From Trichodelitschia bisporula (taxonomy: Eukaryota; Ascomycota; Dothideomycetes; Phaeotrichales; Phaeotrichaceae): a stretch of DNA of 64,000 bases. Position 1 is the stretch's first letter, and every line of letters begins with the position of its first letter. The notes beneath the pieces are model-generated. The model worked only from the letters and a program-made list of their open reading frames with translations, had not been told where the DNA came from and did not search any database. The stretch is from the NCBI GenBank assembly GCA_010356995.1, contig ML996693.1, positions 620,001 to 684,000 on the forward strand, in the 5' to 3' direction. This document shows, in pieces, positions 43,971-54,108 of this stretch. The position numbers and the translations under genes are program-made.

Positions 43971-44808
43971 TCAGTCATCCTCGGAGGACGAATACCCCCC
44001 CAATCCAAGCCCTACGAATGACGGAAGGGTGGTCGGAGTTGCCTTGGCCACCGCCGGGGCCGATGGGGACGCAACGACTTCATCCTTCGACGTCGAAACA
44101 GGAGGCTTAGGTGCCGGTTCGGCCTTCTTTGGTACGTCGGTGGACGTTGAAGCTTTGCGAAGCTTCACGCCTTTCAGGATCTCCTTTTCGGGACCTTTCT
44201 TCCGCTTCTTGCCACTCACTGTCCACTCTGCCACAGGTGTCTCCTCAACCAGGCCGGTGTTCATTTCGAGGGCCAGTGAGGCCCGTTCTGCCTCTTCCTG
44301 TTGCTTCCTAAAAGCAGCCAGCCGTTCAGCCGTTTCTTTGCGGACGGCAGCCTCTTGGGCGCGCGTCGACTCGAGGACGGAATCAAGGAATTCGACTTCA
44401 TCATCATCCAGTGATCGGAATTGGTTTTTGAGACGGACAGACTGCGGAAGCGGTTAGCTCTAGACCATGATCTCGGTTGGTCCAGCATGAGACGATGGAT
44501 GGGAGAAGGGGAGGAGGGTTGGAAAGGGAGGGTACCTCTTCAAATGCTTCCTGTTTGGCGGCTGGTCATCGGCAAACGAGCACCTGCAATGTGAGCCATG
44601 AACATAGTCTATGTCCGTGAGCGCGAGCTCCACAGCGCCCTTCACCTTTGTTTGCCTCTAGGGCCTCGTAAAGGCTCTTTCCTCCATTTTCCCGACTGGC
44701 CGCTTCCCTCCGCTTCCGATTCTCCTCAAGCTCTTGCTGTGCCTTTAGCCACTCGTCATCGCGCTGGATTGGCTCATCGAGAGATCCACCAGGCACAAAG
44801 CGGGACAT
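43971..44808 (-). CDS. FAM192A/NIP30 (Fyv6-like) nuclear protein
   Basis: Minus-strand exons: 44808-44646, 44561-44536 (26 nt) and 44441-43971, with introns of 84 and 94 nt. Product 219 aa. The N-terminal NIP30 domain reads MSRFVPGGSLDEP, then GGKSLYEALEANK joined to AAKQEAFEE and SVRLKNQFRSLDDDEVEFLD across the two splices; only this join keeps the domain continuous. The rest is a charged coiled region (ESTRAQEAAVRKETAERLAA) and a disordered tail ending GLGGYSSSEDD. Human FAM192A (PIP30) binds the PA28-gamma proteasome activator. The yeast relative Fyv6 acts in the second step of splicing, and this 26-nt exon itself depends on accurate splicing. Which role applies here is not shown. Confidence 0.87.
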
Positions 44809-45399
44809 GGCCTAGTTGAAAATGAGGGGTGTTTGGTGGTTGTTTGGACGATAATGCGTGACCCGAGGTAGTTCTCGTGGAGTAGTAGTAGAGTGGTGGT
44901 TGATAGACCTTGTTTCGTTGCTTGCCACCCGCGTTTCCGACGCTTCTCTCCGTCCCTTGTCCCTGTCGAAATCGGAGAAAAAAGGCGCGAGGTGGAGGAA
45001 GATGATGACGATTGGAGGGAATTGAGAAATCGTTGGGGAGTAACGGGGGGGAACAAGTGGGGGTAATCCCTTGCACCGCATTGTTGCAAGCCCCAGAGCC
45101 CCGGTTTCCAAATGTTACCCCTCGGTGGGGTTTGCCCCGCAACTGTTGCTACTGTCGTAACAGTTGCTTCCCACCAGAGAGTCACATTCTCCCACTAGAA
45201 CCCTTCGAGCGCGCGCAAAGGAAGAGCATTCTAATTTGGAAAGCGCCGTCATCGGGGTTGAAAACGCTAGAAAAAGTAGGATTCGACCTACATAAAGCTC
45301 CCACCTTCCCCTCGGTCGAATTTCCCTTCTAACCAAACAACAAAAAAGTCCTCCGTATTCCCGATTTCTCCTACTGTACAATCCTAATCACAATTCACC
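44809..45399. promoter_or_regulatory. Divergent promoter, FAM192A-like / aldo-keto reductase
   Basis: 591 bp between opposite start codons. No gene seen. The AKR-proximal 60 bp is pyrimidine-rich with ACAAT and CACAATTCACC before the ATG. Confidence 0.45.
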
Positions 45400-46636
45400 A
45401 TGGCCTCAACTCTCGAACATACCAAGCTCAAGTTCAAACTGAACACGGGGGACGAGATCCCTGCCGTAGGCCTTGGTTCGTGTCATGCCTCCAATTGCCC
45501 TCCAATGTTTCCGTGTGACGAATGGCTGATTTTCAATAACAAGGCACGTGGCAATCTGCTCCTGGTGAGGTGCGCAATGCCGTCAAGGTCGCGCTGCAAA
45601 AGGGTTACAGACACATCGACACGGCGCTTGCCTATGGAAACGAGAAGGAAGTAGGCGAGGGCATTCGGGACTCAGGCGTTCCGCGCAGTGAGATCTGGAT
45701 CACAACGAAGCTCGACAACCCCTGGCACAAGAGAGTCGAGGAGGGCATTACTTCCTCGCTTCAGTCCCTGGGTGTTGACTATGTTGATCTCTACCTCATG
45801 GTTGGTCAATCCCCGCGCCTCTGCAACCGACCAGACAGCAGCAAACTAAACAGCATGCAAGCACTGGCCGTCGTCCACGGATCCTAATGATCTGAAGAAG
45901 CATCTGCCGGACTGGAACTTTGTCAAGACCTGGTACGAAACCACAGAAGCCAGTTTGCCGCTTGCCTAACATAACCTGATATAGGGCCGAGATGCAAAAG
46001 CTCCCGGCTTCGGGCCGAGTGCGCAACATCGGCGTCTCCAACTTCGGCATCCGGAATCTGGAAATTCTGCTCAACGATCCCTCTTGCAAGATTGTCCCAG
46101 CCGTGAACCAGATTGAGGTACGATTTTCTGCTTCTGTTCCATATTTTGGCACTGACAATTGTTGTAGCTTCATCCTAACAACCCATCGTGAGTGTTGTTG
46201 GCACAAGTATGTTGTGTGAGTGGAAGCTGAGACGAACAGGCCCAAGCTGCTTGAATACTGCAAGCAGAAGGGGATTCACGCCACGGCATACTCGTGCCTC
46301 GGCTCGACCGACTCGCCGCTTTACAAGGACGAGAAAATCATCAAGCTGGCAGAGTCCAAGGGCAAGACTGTGCAGCAAGTGCTGTGAGTTGTGACGCCGG
46401 CCTGCACAAGATGACTGTTTTGCTGACGCTTGGACAGTTTGATGTGGGGGCTGCAGCGCGGAACGAGCGTCATCCCGAAGAGTGTCACCGCATCTCGGAT
46501 TGAGAAGAACTATGAGCTGGATGGCTGGGAGCTGACAGCCGATGAGATCAAGGCGCTGGACAGTCTGACTGGCCGCTTCAAGGTGTGCGGAGATGCCTGG
46601 CTTCCCATCAAGGTCTTTTTCGGTGATGATGAGTAG
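45400..46636 (+). CDS. Aldo-keto reductase, GCY1/YPR1-like
   Basis: NADPH-dependent carbonyl reductase of the AKR superfamily; the substrate is unknown. Seven exons: 45400-45475, 45544-45800, 45862-45932, 45985-46117, 46168-46187 (20 nt), 46240-46383 and 46438-46636; introns are 68, 61, 52, 50, 52 and 54 nt. Product 299 aa, normal for single-domain AKRs. The catalytic tetrad is complete: D51, Y56, K81 and H112 ([23 protein letters not shown]). Also present: GVSNFGI, NQIELHPNNP, and the cofactor motif [14 protein letters not shown]. Intron density is much higher than in any neighbour. Gcy1-type enzymes reduce glyceraldehyde, dihydroxyacetone and other aldehydes, so a role in glycerol or stress metabolism is possible. 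Confidence 0.92.
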
Positions 46637-46762
46637 GTTGTCGATGGGAGAGGATACTGTAGATTGGGCTACACAGATAGACCCAAGGACAAGTAGAATG
46701 AAAACTTGAGTTGCTACCCAATTGGATTCTGCGTATATGTTTATGTGTGTGAGCGAGCCGGG

Positions 46763-46830
46763 CTGGAGGAGAACTGAAGAAGAATTGAAGAAGAACTGGA
46801 GGAGAAGTGAAGGAGAACTGGAGGAGAGAA
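46763..46830 (+). repeat. Purine-rich approximately 12-bp tandem repeat
   Basis: About five degenerate units of a GAGAACTGAAGA-like 12-mer (variants GAATTGAAGAA, GAACTGGAGGA, AAGTGAAGGA) beginning about 125 bp after the AKR stop codon. Confidence 0.75.
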
Positions 46831-47107
46831 TAGAAGTTACCGTTGCCTAGGTGCATGCAATGTTGCTGTGGCTGAGCTGCGAGGGGGGTGATGTGGCGTC
46901 GCTACTTTGCATTCCTTCCCCCACTCTTAATTGCGGAAAGCTAAAAAGAGAAAGCGCAACCTTCTCCTCCCCCTCCTCCTCCGCTCTCCAACCAAGAGGA
47001 TCTTCCTGCAGGCTGTTACACCGTAGTACACCGTACGGCCTGGTTATTTACTATCACGTTAGCATAGAAAGAAAGGCAGTGGCGTTCAGTACTTGTGATT
47101 CATCTAT

Positions 47108-47123
47108 CCCCCCCCCCCCCCCC
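47108..47123 (+). repeat. C(16) homopolymer
   Basis: Sixteen C, about 210 bp upstream of the tRNA ligase ATG. Confidence 0.9.
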
Positions 47124-47160
47124 ACAAGCTCTCATCACCTCCCAAGCTCTAGTTCTAGTC

Positions 47161-47168
47161 TATAAAAG
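47161..47168 (+). promoter_or_regulatory. TATA box of the tRNA ligase gene
   Basis: TATAAAAG lies 166 bp before the ATG, followed by a C/T-rich leader (CCTCTCACTCCACTTCCCTC). Confidence 0.45.
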
Positions 47169-47333
47169 CATCCTCTCACTCCACTTCCCTCCCCTCTCCC
47201 AAACCCTTCCCCACCGAACAATACTTCATTGTCTACCATAGTTGAAGTTTGGCTCACCGGTTCGCCTTGGTTCCGCGACTGATTCTACACCTTTTCCTAC
47301 TCCAAGTTAACCCGCTCAAATCTCTCCGCAACA

Positions 47334-49820
47334 ATGGATATGGAACACAGATCCAAACCACCCTACCATCCTCAGGACGTTGGCAAGGTCTCTGCTATGC
47401 TCGAGTCGCTCGAGTCCCACCAGAAGAAGGGCCGTGGCAAAGGCGGCTTCTCCGTGCGCAAGAGCACCTTCGCTCTCCCTAATGGCCGATCAGTGGACTC
47501 CTGGCGCATGCAGGACTGGGACTACAAGCTGAGAGGCCTCCCAACCTACGCTCGCGGCCTCTTCACCACCAAGAACTATCGTGGGCAGCCCGAGATCGTG
47601 GTACGCGGCTACGACAAATTCTTCAACCATGGCGAGGTTCGCGACACCCATTGGGCCCACGTGCAGGCCCATACGCGTGGCCCGTATGAACTGAGCGTCA
47701 AGGAAAATGGCTGCATCATTTTCATTGCCGGCCTGGATGATGAATCTCTCATCGTTTGCAGCAAGCACTCCACTGGCGACCGTGGCGATGCTGAGCTTAG
47801 CCATGCCGTCGCTGGGGAGCGTTGGGTTGAGAGGCATCTCCAGAGCGTCGGCAAGACCAATGCCGATTTGGCCCGCAAGCTGCGTGAGATGAATGCCACG
47901 GCGGTGGCAGAGTTGTGCGATGATTCCTTCGAGGAGCATGTTCTCCCATACAACCCTGAAGTCGCCGGTCTCTACCTCCACGGCATCAATCTGAACCTCC
48001 CGGAGTTTGTCACCTACCCGGGGAATCTCGTGGAAGAGTTCGCGGACGAGTGGGGTTTCAAGAAGACCATGTATACCATGGAGAAGGACATCATGGAAGC
48101 TAAGAAGTTCCTCGACAGCGTCGCGGAAACCGGAGTCTACAATGGGCGCGAGACGGAAGGCTTCGTCGTTCGGTGCCAAGCTCGGGCCTCTCCAGATACT
48201 CCGTGGTACGACTGGTTCTTTAAGTACAAGTTCGAAGAGCCCTACCTTATGTACCGCCAGTGGCGGGAATGCACCAAGGCAATGATCTCGGGCCGGACCC
48301 CTCGCATCAAAAAGCACAAGCAGATCACAGAACAGTACCTGCTCTATGCTCGGCGCCGCCTGGCGGAAAACCCCAACCTCGGCAAGCTGTATAACCTTAA
48401 CCACGGCATCATATCCCTTCGCAACGACTTTCTGGCGTCTCGAGGGCTCAAGGGTTCCGATGTCATCAGGCAGGAGATTGAAAACGGCGAAGGGCCTGGA
48501 GACGTTACCCGCAACGTAGTACTTGTCCCCATTGCCACCATTGGCTGTGGAAAGACCACCGTCGCTCTTGCTCTCAACAAGCTCTTCAAGTGGGGTCACT
48601 TCCAGAATGACAATATCACAGGCCGTGGGAGTCGACCCCTGAGGTTTGCTACTGCGGTGTGCGATCAGCTGGCGGCTGCGCCAGTAGTCATTGCGGACAG
48701 GAACAACCATCAGCGCCGCGAGCGTGACCAATTGATCAAGGACGTGTCGAAAATGATCCCGAATGCGACCTTCGTGGCCCTGCATTGGGTCCATGAGCGT
48801 AGAAACCTGGACGAGGTTCTTCAGGCAATGCAAGATCGTGTGTTCACCCGTGGTGATAACCACCAGACTATCCAGGCAGGGACCAACTCCCGCGAGGAAG
48901 TCACCGGCATTATGAAGGGCTTTTTGCAAAGGTTCGAGCCTTGCGATACTGAACGCGAACCTGATAGCAACTTTGACTTGGTCATCGACCTGCAGCCTAC
49001 TGCACCCTCGCGCGAAAACCTTGAAATCATTGTTTCTCGCCTCAACTCCGAATACCCAACCATTTTTGACAACATGCCGACAGCTTCCGACCTTGATGAA
49101 GCGATCGAACAGGCTCTCAATGAGTACACCCCAGACATCAAGCACGAGCTTCAATTTGGCAAGGCGAAGCGCAGCAACGAGCCCAAGCGCGATAGGAACC
49201 AGCCCAAGGGTCAGGCTGCAGGCAGGAAGGCAGTGAAGGAGCCGAAGGTGGAGTTCTTTGCCGCTCGCGTGTCCACTCAGCGCGTTCAGGAAGTTCTCGA
49301 CAGGCTCTTTGTCAGTAAGCCATCCGACGTGGCACGCTTCTACAATCAACTCAAAGGTACTCGGCGCATGCAGTCCGAGTTCCATGTCACCCTTGTACAT
49401 CGTCTTTCAGCTGGCCAGGACCCTGGACAGTGGGAGCAGCTGTGTGCGCTGCACCAGCCCGCCTTTGGGCCGTTGTGGGAGCAGGAAAAGATATCCAACT
49501 CTCCTCATCCCCCGGAACCGGGTTTAGGGCATTGCCGGGTGCAGTTGGAGCGTGTTATTTGGGACGACAGAGTTATGTGTTTCGTTGTGCGTCTCATCAA
49601 CGACTCAGAAAGCGCTGCTCGTCTCTTCAAGACCGTCAATCGGGTTGCGCATATCACCGTTGGGACAGCGAGCCCCTCCATCAAGCCAGTTGAGAGCAAT
49701 GCGTTGATCGACCGGTGGCTCCAGAACGGGGGCGATTCTAATTCCGGAGTCATGGAAGCTGAGCTGTCAAGCCCTGCACTGCTCGACGCCAACGTGGTTG
49801 GTGTCCTTCAGAGGCTCTAA
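47334..49820 (+). CDS. TRL1: tRNA ligase Trl1 (ligase-kinase-cyclic phosphodiesterase)
   Basis: Joins tRNA halves after intron removal and, in fungi, also HAC1 mRNA exons in the unfolded-protein response. Single exon, 828 aa, as usual for fungal Trl1. Three catalytic parts are visible in order: an adenylyltransferase with the KxxG nucleotidyl-Lys motif (VKENGCII, Lys123) and EGFVVR; a polynucleotide kinase with the P-loop IATIGCGKTT (about 401-410); and a 2H cyclic phosphodiesterase with FHVTLVH (about 683-689) and AHITVGT (about 771-777), so both HxT motifs are intact. A basic linker (KRSNEPKRDRNQPKG) precedes the phosphodiesterase part. The long open frame on the opposite strand is a shadow of its codon use. 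Plants and fungi share this triple enzyme. Confidence 0.97.
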   Translation: MDMEHRSKPPYHPQDVGKVSAMLESLESHQKKGRGKGGFSVRKSTFALPNGRSVDSWRMQDWDYKLRGLPTYARGLFTTKNYRGQPEIVVRGYDKFFNHGEVRDTHWAHVQAHTRGPYELSVKENGCIIFIAGLDDESLIVCSKHSTGDRGDAELSHAVAGERWVERHLQSVGKTNADLARKLREMNATAVAELCDDSFEEHVLPYNPEVAGLYLHGINLNLPEFVTYPGNLVEEFADEWGFKKTMYTMEKDIMEAKKFLDSVAETGVYNGRETEGFVVRCQARASPDTPWYDWFFKYKFEEPYLMYRQWRECTKAMISGRTPRIKKHKQITEQYLLYARRRLAENPNLGKLYNLNHGIISLRNDFLASRGLKGSDVIRQEIENGEGPGDVTRNVVLVPIATIGCGKTTVALALNKLFKWGHFQNDNITGRGSRPLRFATAVCDQLAAAPVVIADRNNHQRRERDQLIKDVSKMIPNATFVALHWVHERRNLDEVLQAMQDRVFTRGDNHQTIQAGTNSREEVTGIMKGFLQRFEPCDTEREPDSNFDLVIDLQPTAPSRENLEIIVSRLNSEYPTIFDNMPTASDLDEAIEQALNEYTPDIKHELQFGKAKRSNEPKRDRNQPKGQAAGRKAVKEPKVEFFAARVSTQRVQEVLDRLFVSKPSDVARFYNQLKGTRRMQSEFHVTLVHRLSAGQDPGQWEQLCALHQPAFGPLWEQEKISNSPHPPEPGLGHCRVQLERVIWDDRVMCFVVRLINDSESAARLFKTVNRVAHITVGTASPSIKPVESNALIDRWLQNGGDSNSGVMEAELSSPALLDANVVGVLQRL

Positions 49821-49970
49821 ATGGGAAAAATTCAAGTAGTGGGACTAAATGAAGACATTCTAGCCGCCCACATGTTGTGATGTATCGTAGTCATGGCATA
49901 GAGCAGCCCGAAATATATTTTGCTGGATAGTAAATAAAACTGCCGTGACTCCTTTCCCCACCTCACATCC

Positions 49971-50993
49971 CTACATCATTGGGGCACCTGACCTCTCCTT
50001 ACTGCCAGCGTATGGATAATAAGCGCCTCCAAACTCCAAAGCAGCTCCTTCAAAGTGATCTCGCCTCATTGATCGCCATGACCCAAACCATGTTCTTTGG
50101 AACACCTCAACGTCAAGTGCCGCCTCGAAGCTCTCCGCCAAAAAGTTTTCGCGGTGCCCGTCAGGGAATGGAGAGCTCAAGCTGAAGAAAGAATCATCGG
50201 GTGCTTGAACGTAAACAACGAGCTTTTGCCGGAAAGACTGAACAATCATCGAAACTCGCCGAGCATGCCAATCAATTTTTACTGACATGAATGGGGACCA
50301 TCCCCAAATTGCAAGGCAAAAGGGAGGTGCGAAGTTGATTTGCAAACCATCACTCTGATACCCGAGAAGGAACGCTTCCATACCGAGAATGCTGCCGCCG
50401 GCGCAGCAAAAGCCACGAAACCCTTTTCGTGCCTGGACCCATATGTGAGCATCAGGGAAGCTTTGAGCCCAGTTCTTTTCCTGATGGACGACAGCCATGC
50501 CTTGGGTATCCGCCTCTGGCAAACCAGCGATGGAAGGGATAGACAAGGAGAACTCGCACTCGGACGCAACCGAATGGACATGCCAGTGAAGCGGGAGAGG
50601 TAGATGCGCAAGCCACCCTTCGGGACTCTTTTGATGCTTTGACCAAGGCGTACGAGTTTTTGTTGTTGCATGTAGCGAAAACTCTGCGCTGTCTAAAGAG
50701 TATTCCATGGTGGAGTCTGCCGAACAAGCGACATATCCGATGCCAGGAATGAGTAGGCGGAAGGCATTGTTCGATCCCGTCGCAGGTATTCGTTCAATGC
50801 TCTCGACCCACAGTTCTCTTTGGAAGATATTGGATGAGCCGCTGGGGACATATGTAAATGAAAGCATATGAGGCTTCTGTGCTGCTTTCGGGACGCTGCA
50901 TACAATCAAGGCTAACGAGGCCCCGGATGGGAGCATGAAACGACTGTAGTAGCCCTCAAAAGTGGCATTGAGATGTGGTGCGTAGTGTTGCAT
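49971..50993 (-). CDS. Tocopherol-cyclase-like protein of unknown function
   Basis: Single exon, 340 aa. Segments such as LPLHWHVHSVASECEFSL, GMAVVHQEKNWAQSFPDAHI, WVQARK and the closing FGGAYYPYAG resemble the two-barrel tocopherol-cyclase-like family, whose cyclase members carry an H-x-EKNWG...FP...W-Q motif. Fungi do not make tocopherol, so true cyclase activity is not expected; many ascomycetes have such a protein of unknown role, perhaps lipid or prenyl binding. No signal peptide or membrane segment is evident. It is head-to-head with a BED+Zn2Cys6 regulator (438 bp), which might control it, but that is inference from position only. Confidence 0.65.
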   Translation of the reverse strand: MQHYAPHLNATFEGYYSRFMLPSGASLALIVCSVPKAAQKPHMLSFTYVPSGSSNIFQRELWVESIERIPATGSNNAFRLLIPGIGYVACSADSTMEYSLDSAEFSLHATTKTRTPWSKHQKSPEGWLAHLPLPLHWHVHSVASECEFSLSIPSIAGLPEADTQGMAVVHQEKNWAQSFPDAHIWVQARKGFRGFCCAGGSILGMEAFLLGYQSDGLQINFAPPFCLAIWGWSPFMSVKIDWHARRVSMIVQSFRQKLVVYVQAPDDSFFSLSSPFPDGHRENFLAESFEAALDVEVFQRTWFGSWRSMRRDHFEGAALEFGGAYYPYAGSKERSGAPMM

Positions 50994-51431
50994 GATTCGA
51001 AAAAGGCTAGAGTACTCGAGCGGAAGGGACGGAAGAAGAACGATGAGGGCCGGTATAAACTTGAATCAAAGGAGGCGGGCATGATGAGATATGACATATG
51101 AACGATGTCCCAAGGTTGGAATGTTTATTGAATGTTTGCTGATGTCATCACCTTCTGTACTCGGAATGTGGCGAGTGCAGGGCAGTTTTGTGGCGGTTCG
51201 TGGCAAAACACTTCGAGGCTCTGCCTTGGCTCTGTGGCTAGTATTCGAGGCGTAGGGAAGGCAGTAACAGGGAGTTGGCGAAAACGCCTACCACTGGCCT
51301 GGCCTCTTGGTCTCCACTAGCCTGCCCTCTACACCGACAACCACACCGCCATCATCATCATCATATACTTACTACGAAGGCTTAACTCCCCAACTTCCCG
51401 GCACCACGGCTTCGCCGATGACGTTGTGAAA
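50994..51431. promoter_or_regulatory. Divergent promoter, cyclase-like / BED+Zn2Cys6 factor
   Basis: 438 bp between start codons, with a short (ATC)n run near 51350. No TATA box is clear. Confidence 0.4.
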
Positions 51432-53930
51432 ATGGGTCGTAAACCAAACCCTGTAATTCAGGCGTATTTCAACAGAGGTGCGAAGCTTGACGATGCAAGC
51501 AATCGATACGAGCATACATGCAAAAAGTGCGGTGCTGAGGTATTGCCATCTCATGATCATTGCGATACGCCGTCTAGTCCCATGTAACTAATTGAATGCT
51601 TGTGCAGTTCAGAAAAGGTCGACCGGAAACTCTGAGCAACCACATTGAGAAGAAATGCCCCTCGATCTCAGATGCTGAGCGTGAGAAGTTCCGTCACGAA
51701 CTAGAGCTGTCCAGTCGTCCAACCGGCAAGAAATCGCACCATGGAACTAGCCCTCAGTCAAATGACCTATCCGGATTGGAGGCTTTGGCTGAAGTTTCTC
51801 GCCAGCATGGCCACCTCGACTACTCCCAGCAGAGCACAATGGGAGATGAGTTCCTGAACACTGACGGCCATATGGACTTGGGTGAGCCTGAGAACGTCTC
51901 GCAGTGTATGTAGTATTGCTTGCATTCGCGTCGTGGTTGAAAAGCTAATTTCTGGTGCAGTTTCCGGGCATCACAATGGGAACATTAGCAGCCTCCCTAG
52001 CGCAGGATCCATGCAGAGCTTGCTGCAATATACGTTCGCTCCACCTCCGAGTGCTCCAGTTGCGCCCATGGTGCCATCCAGATCGCTGCAGATGGCTGAG
52101 GCTGCTCTTGCGCTCGATCCGCAACTGGGAGGACTCACCCGACAGCCCGGTATTGACAGCCACTTCGCCACTTCTCACGCCTCAGGAACGAACCGCGATC
52201 AACAACTGAACATTGATGGGCGTAACCAGGGCGCAACCTTCAGTAGCTACTTGAGCCAGGCGACTCTTGGACTGAGTTCTCCGACGGAAAATACCTTTCC
52301 CCCTAGGATGGACTTTCTCTCGAATGCGCCACAGCTTGTCCCATACCATACGCCTTCTACGCTGTTGCGCGAGCCACCTCGCGAGTCGACTCCAGAGCCA
52401 AGCCCCCCGCCGATGCTGCCAGATATCTCGTCAGAGAGCCCCGCCGGGGAGGATCAACCAGTGCGTAAAGTGCGCGGAAGCTTTCAGCCGGAGCGACGCT
52501 CGGCTGTTAAAGAAGTTAGGAAAAAGGGGGCATGTCTTCGCTGCCGCATGCTCAAAAAGAGTGTATGCGTTGCTCAGCTTGCGATATATGCATCTCCAGC
52601 TGACCTGTTCAGTGCGATTCCAACGACCCCTGTGCAGAGTGCGCCAAACTCGAGACCGCTCGTTTATGGAAAAGCAAATGTATCCGCGTTCGCCTCATCA
52701 CTCTCTTCGACGTATATTCGTCAGGTATGGTACCCATGGCACCCATGGCGCCCATGACGCACTGTTGCTCAGAGTGCTGACGTGAATCCCTAGGCTTTTT
52801 TTTGTTGAATTCTCACCACAGGATCGAAGCATTGAAGCAGACTGGCGGATATCAGGAAATGCCTGGACGTATCGAGGCAACGTGCCACATCCAGGCTGGT
52901 GTCGTCATGACATTCCCCTACCTTCAAACCACTCCATCAGCGAACGAATCTCCTCTGTACTTCATCAACACGGAGAGTCCAATTATCCTTGAGAGAATTC
53001 GATTCGGCGATAAGTTGAGTAGATACGCGTCGAAGCTGCTTCAAAAGCATCGTGCGTCACCCAATCAGGTATTCGGCGTCTCAAGCTTCATGAACCAGAC
53101 TATCCTGGCTGCAATGGACCTGGGGAACAAGGCAAATCGCTGGCCGGGGGACAAGGTAAGTGGCTGTATTATTCGTCTTCTTAGCATGGCTGACACAATC
53201 AAAGTCAACCGTCGACAAAGCCCTTGAATTGTGGGTCTGCACGAACATCCTCCAATGCGGACCATCGGATCTACATGTCTTTGTCAACCAAGGCTCCCCA
53301 CCCACTGGGCCCGCTACAGTTAACCTCATGGATGGAGATGAGAGTGATCACGTCGTCATCGACGGAAACCTCGTCTTAGTGCAGCTGCGGCGGGCGGCGG
53401 AGAAAGCCTGCGAGCAGTTGCTGAAGGCCATTATGCCTGACATTGAAAAGAACCTCATTACCCGCAAAGACACGAACAAGTTCGAGACTTTTCTGGTCAC
53501 AGTCATTCTTCTTCGATGCGTTGAGATGCTGTGCTGTCTCTACAAGGGACTGGAGCGCTCCTATAGCAACCAGGAGGCCGTTAATCCATCACTGCAGGGC
53601 TTGAGCTTCGGCTCGCCTCCGGAGCAGTTGCCAGGGTCCGCCTGGCCTCTCGACAAACCCGCTAGCCACTATTGGATGCAAGGGGAGGATTTTGCTGACA
53701 TGTTGTGCAGCATGCTCAAGCTCCGCAAAATCCCACCAAAGATCATAGCTAGAGACGGTGTTCTTTGTGCAGCAGAGAGCGAGGATGAGCATGTCAAACG
53801 ATGGATCAACCCCATTGGTCTTACCCCCGACATGCTTGCTCAAGCTCGGGAGCGGTCATACGATATGCCTGATGAGTCTGGCTGGGAGTTTCGGTGGACG
53901 TCGCTGGCGCTCGTCAACTTTGCTTCATAG
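51432..53930 (+). CDS. Transcription factor with BED-type zinc finger and Zn2Cys6 cluster
   Basis: Predicted nuclear DNA-binding protein, 735 aa. Exons: 51432-51539, 51608-51905, 51961-52562, 52613-52724, 52794-53155 and 53205-53930; introns are 68, 55, 50, 69 and 49 nt. N-terminal BED-like finger: C30-x2-C33-x14-H48-x4-C53 (HTCKKCGAE, spliced to FRKGRPETLSNHIEKKC). A Ser/Pro-rich, probably disordered region follows. Then comes a six-Cys cluster C327-x2-C330-x6-C337-x5-C343-x2-C346-x12-C359 (GACLRCRMLKKS joined to CDSNDPCAECAKLETARLWK), with the exon join immediately before C337. The C-terminal third is helical without a known motif, ending in a tail with DESGWEFRWTSLALVNF. The last Cys spacing is longer than in typical Gal4 clusters. 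Fungal proteins with this N-terminal finger and C6 pairing exist, but I know of no characterised one. Confidence 0.85.
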
Positions 53931-54108
53931 GGTGTGGTTACGGCGTTCCGGTCAGCTCGGCGTTTTCGGCAAAGGGCTTTACGTGCTTGGGTACGCGCTG
54001 GACATATATCTAGACGATGTATATGTGCGCTTGTTTAGATGGGAACCGGGGATAAACGTGCGATAAGATCGGAATTGAGTCATTATTGAAGGGAGATCCG
54101 GCGTCTCG

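Larger units (their letters stand above)
46637..47333. other. Spacer and promoter between AKR and tRNA ligase
   Basis: 697 bp. It includes a purine-rich tandem repeat near the AKR 3' end, a 16-base C run and a TATA box before the tRNA ligase. No gene seen. Confidence 0.5.

Noticed and set aside
46188-46239. AKR as a pseudogene because of many frame changes
   Set aside because: All changes coincide with GT...AG introns of 50-68 nt and the joined protein has the complete catalytic tetrad.
47490-49400. 636-codon open frame antisense to the tRNA ligase
   Set aside because: It lies wholly inside a secure 828-aa gene, has no domain, and arises from codon bias of the sense gene.
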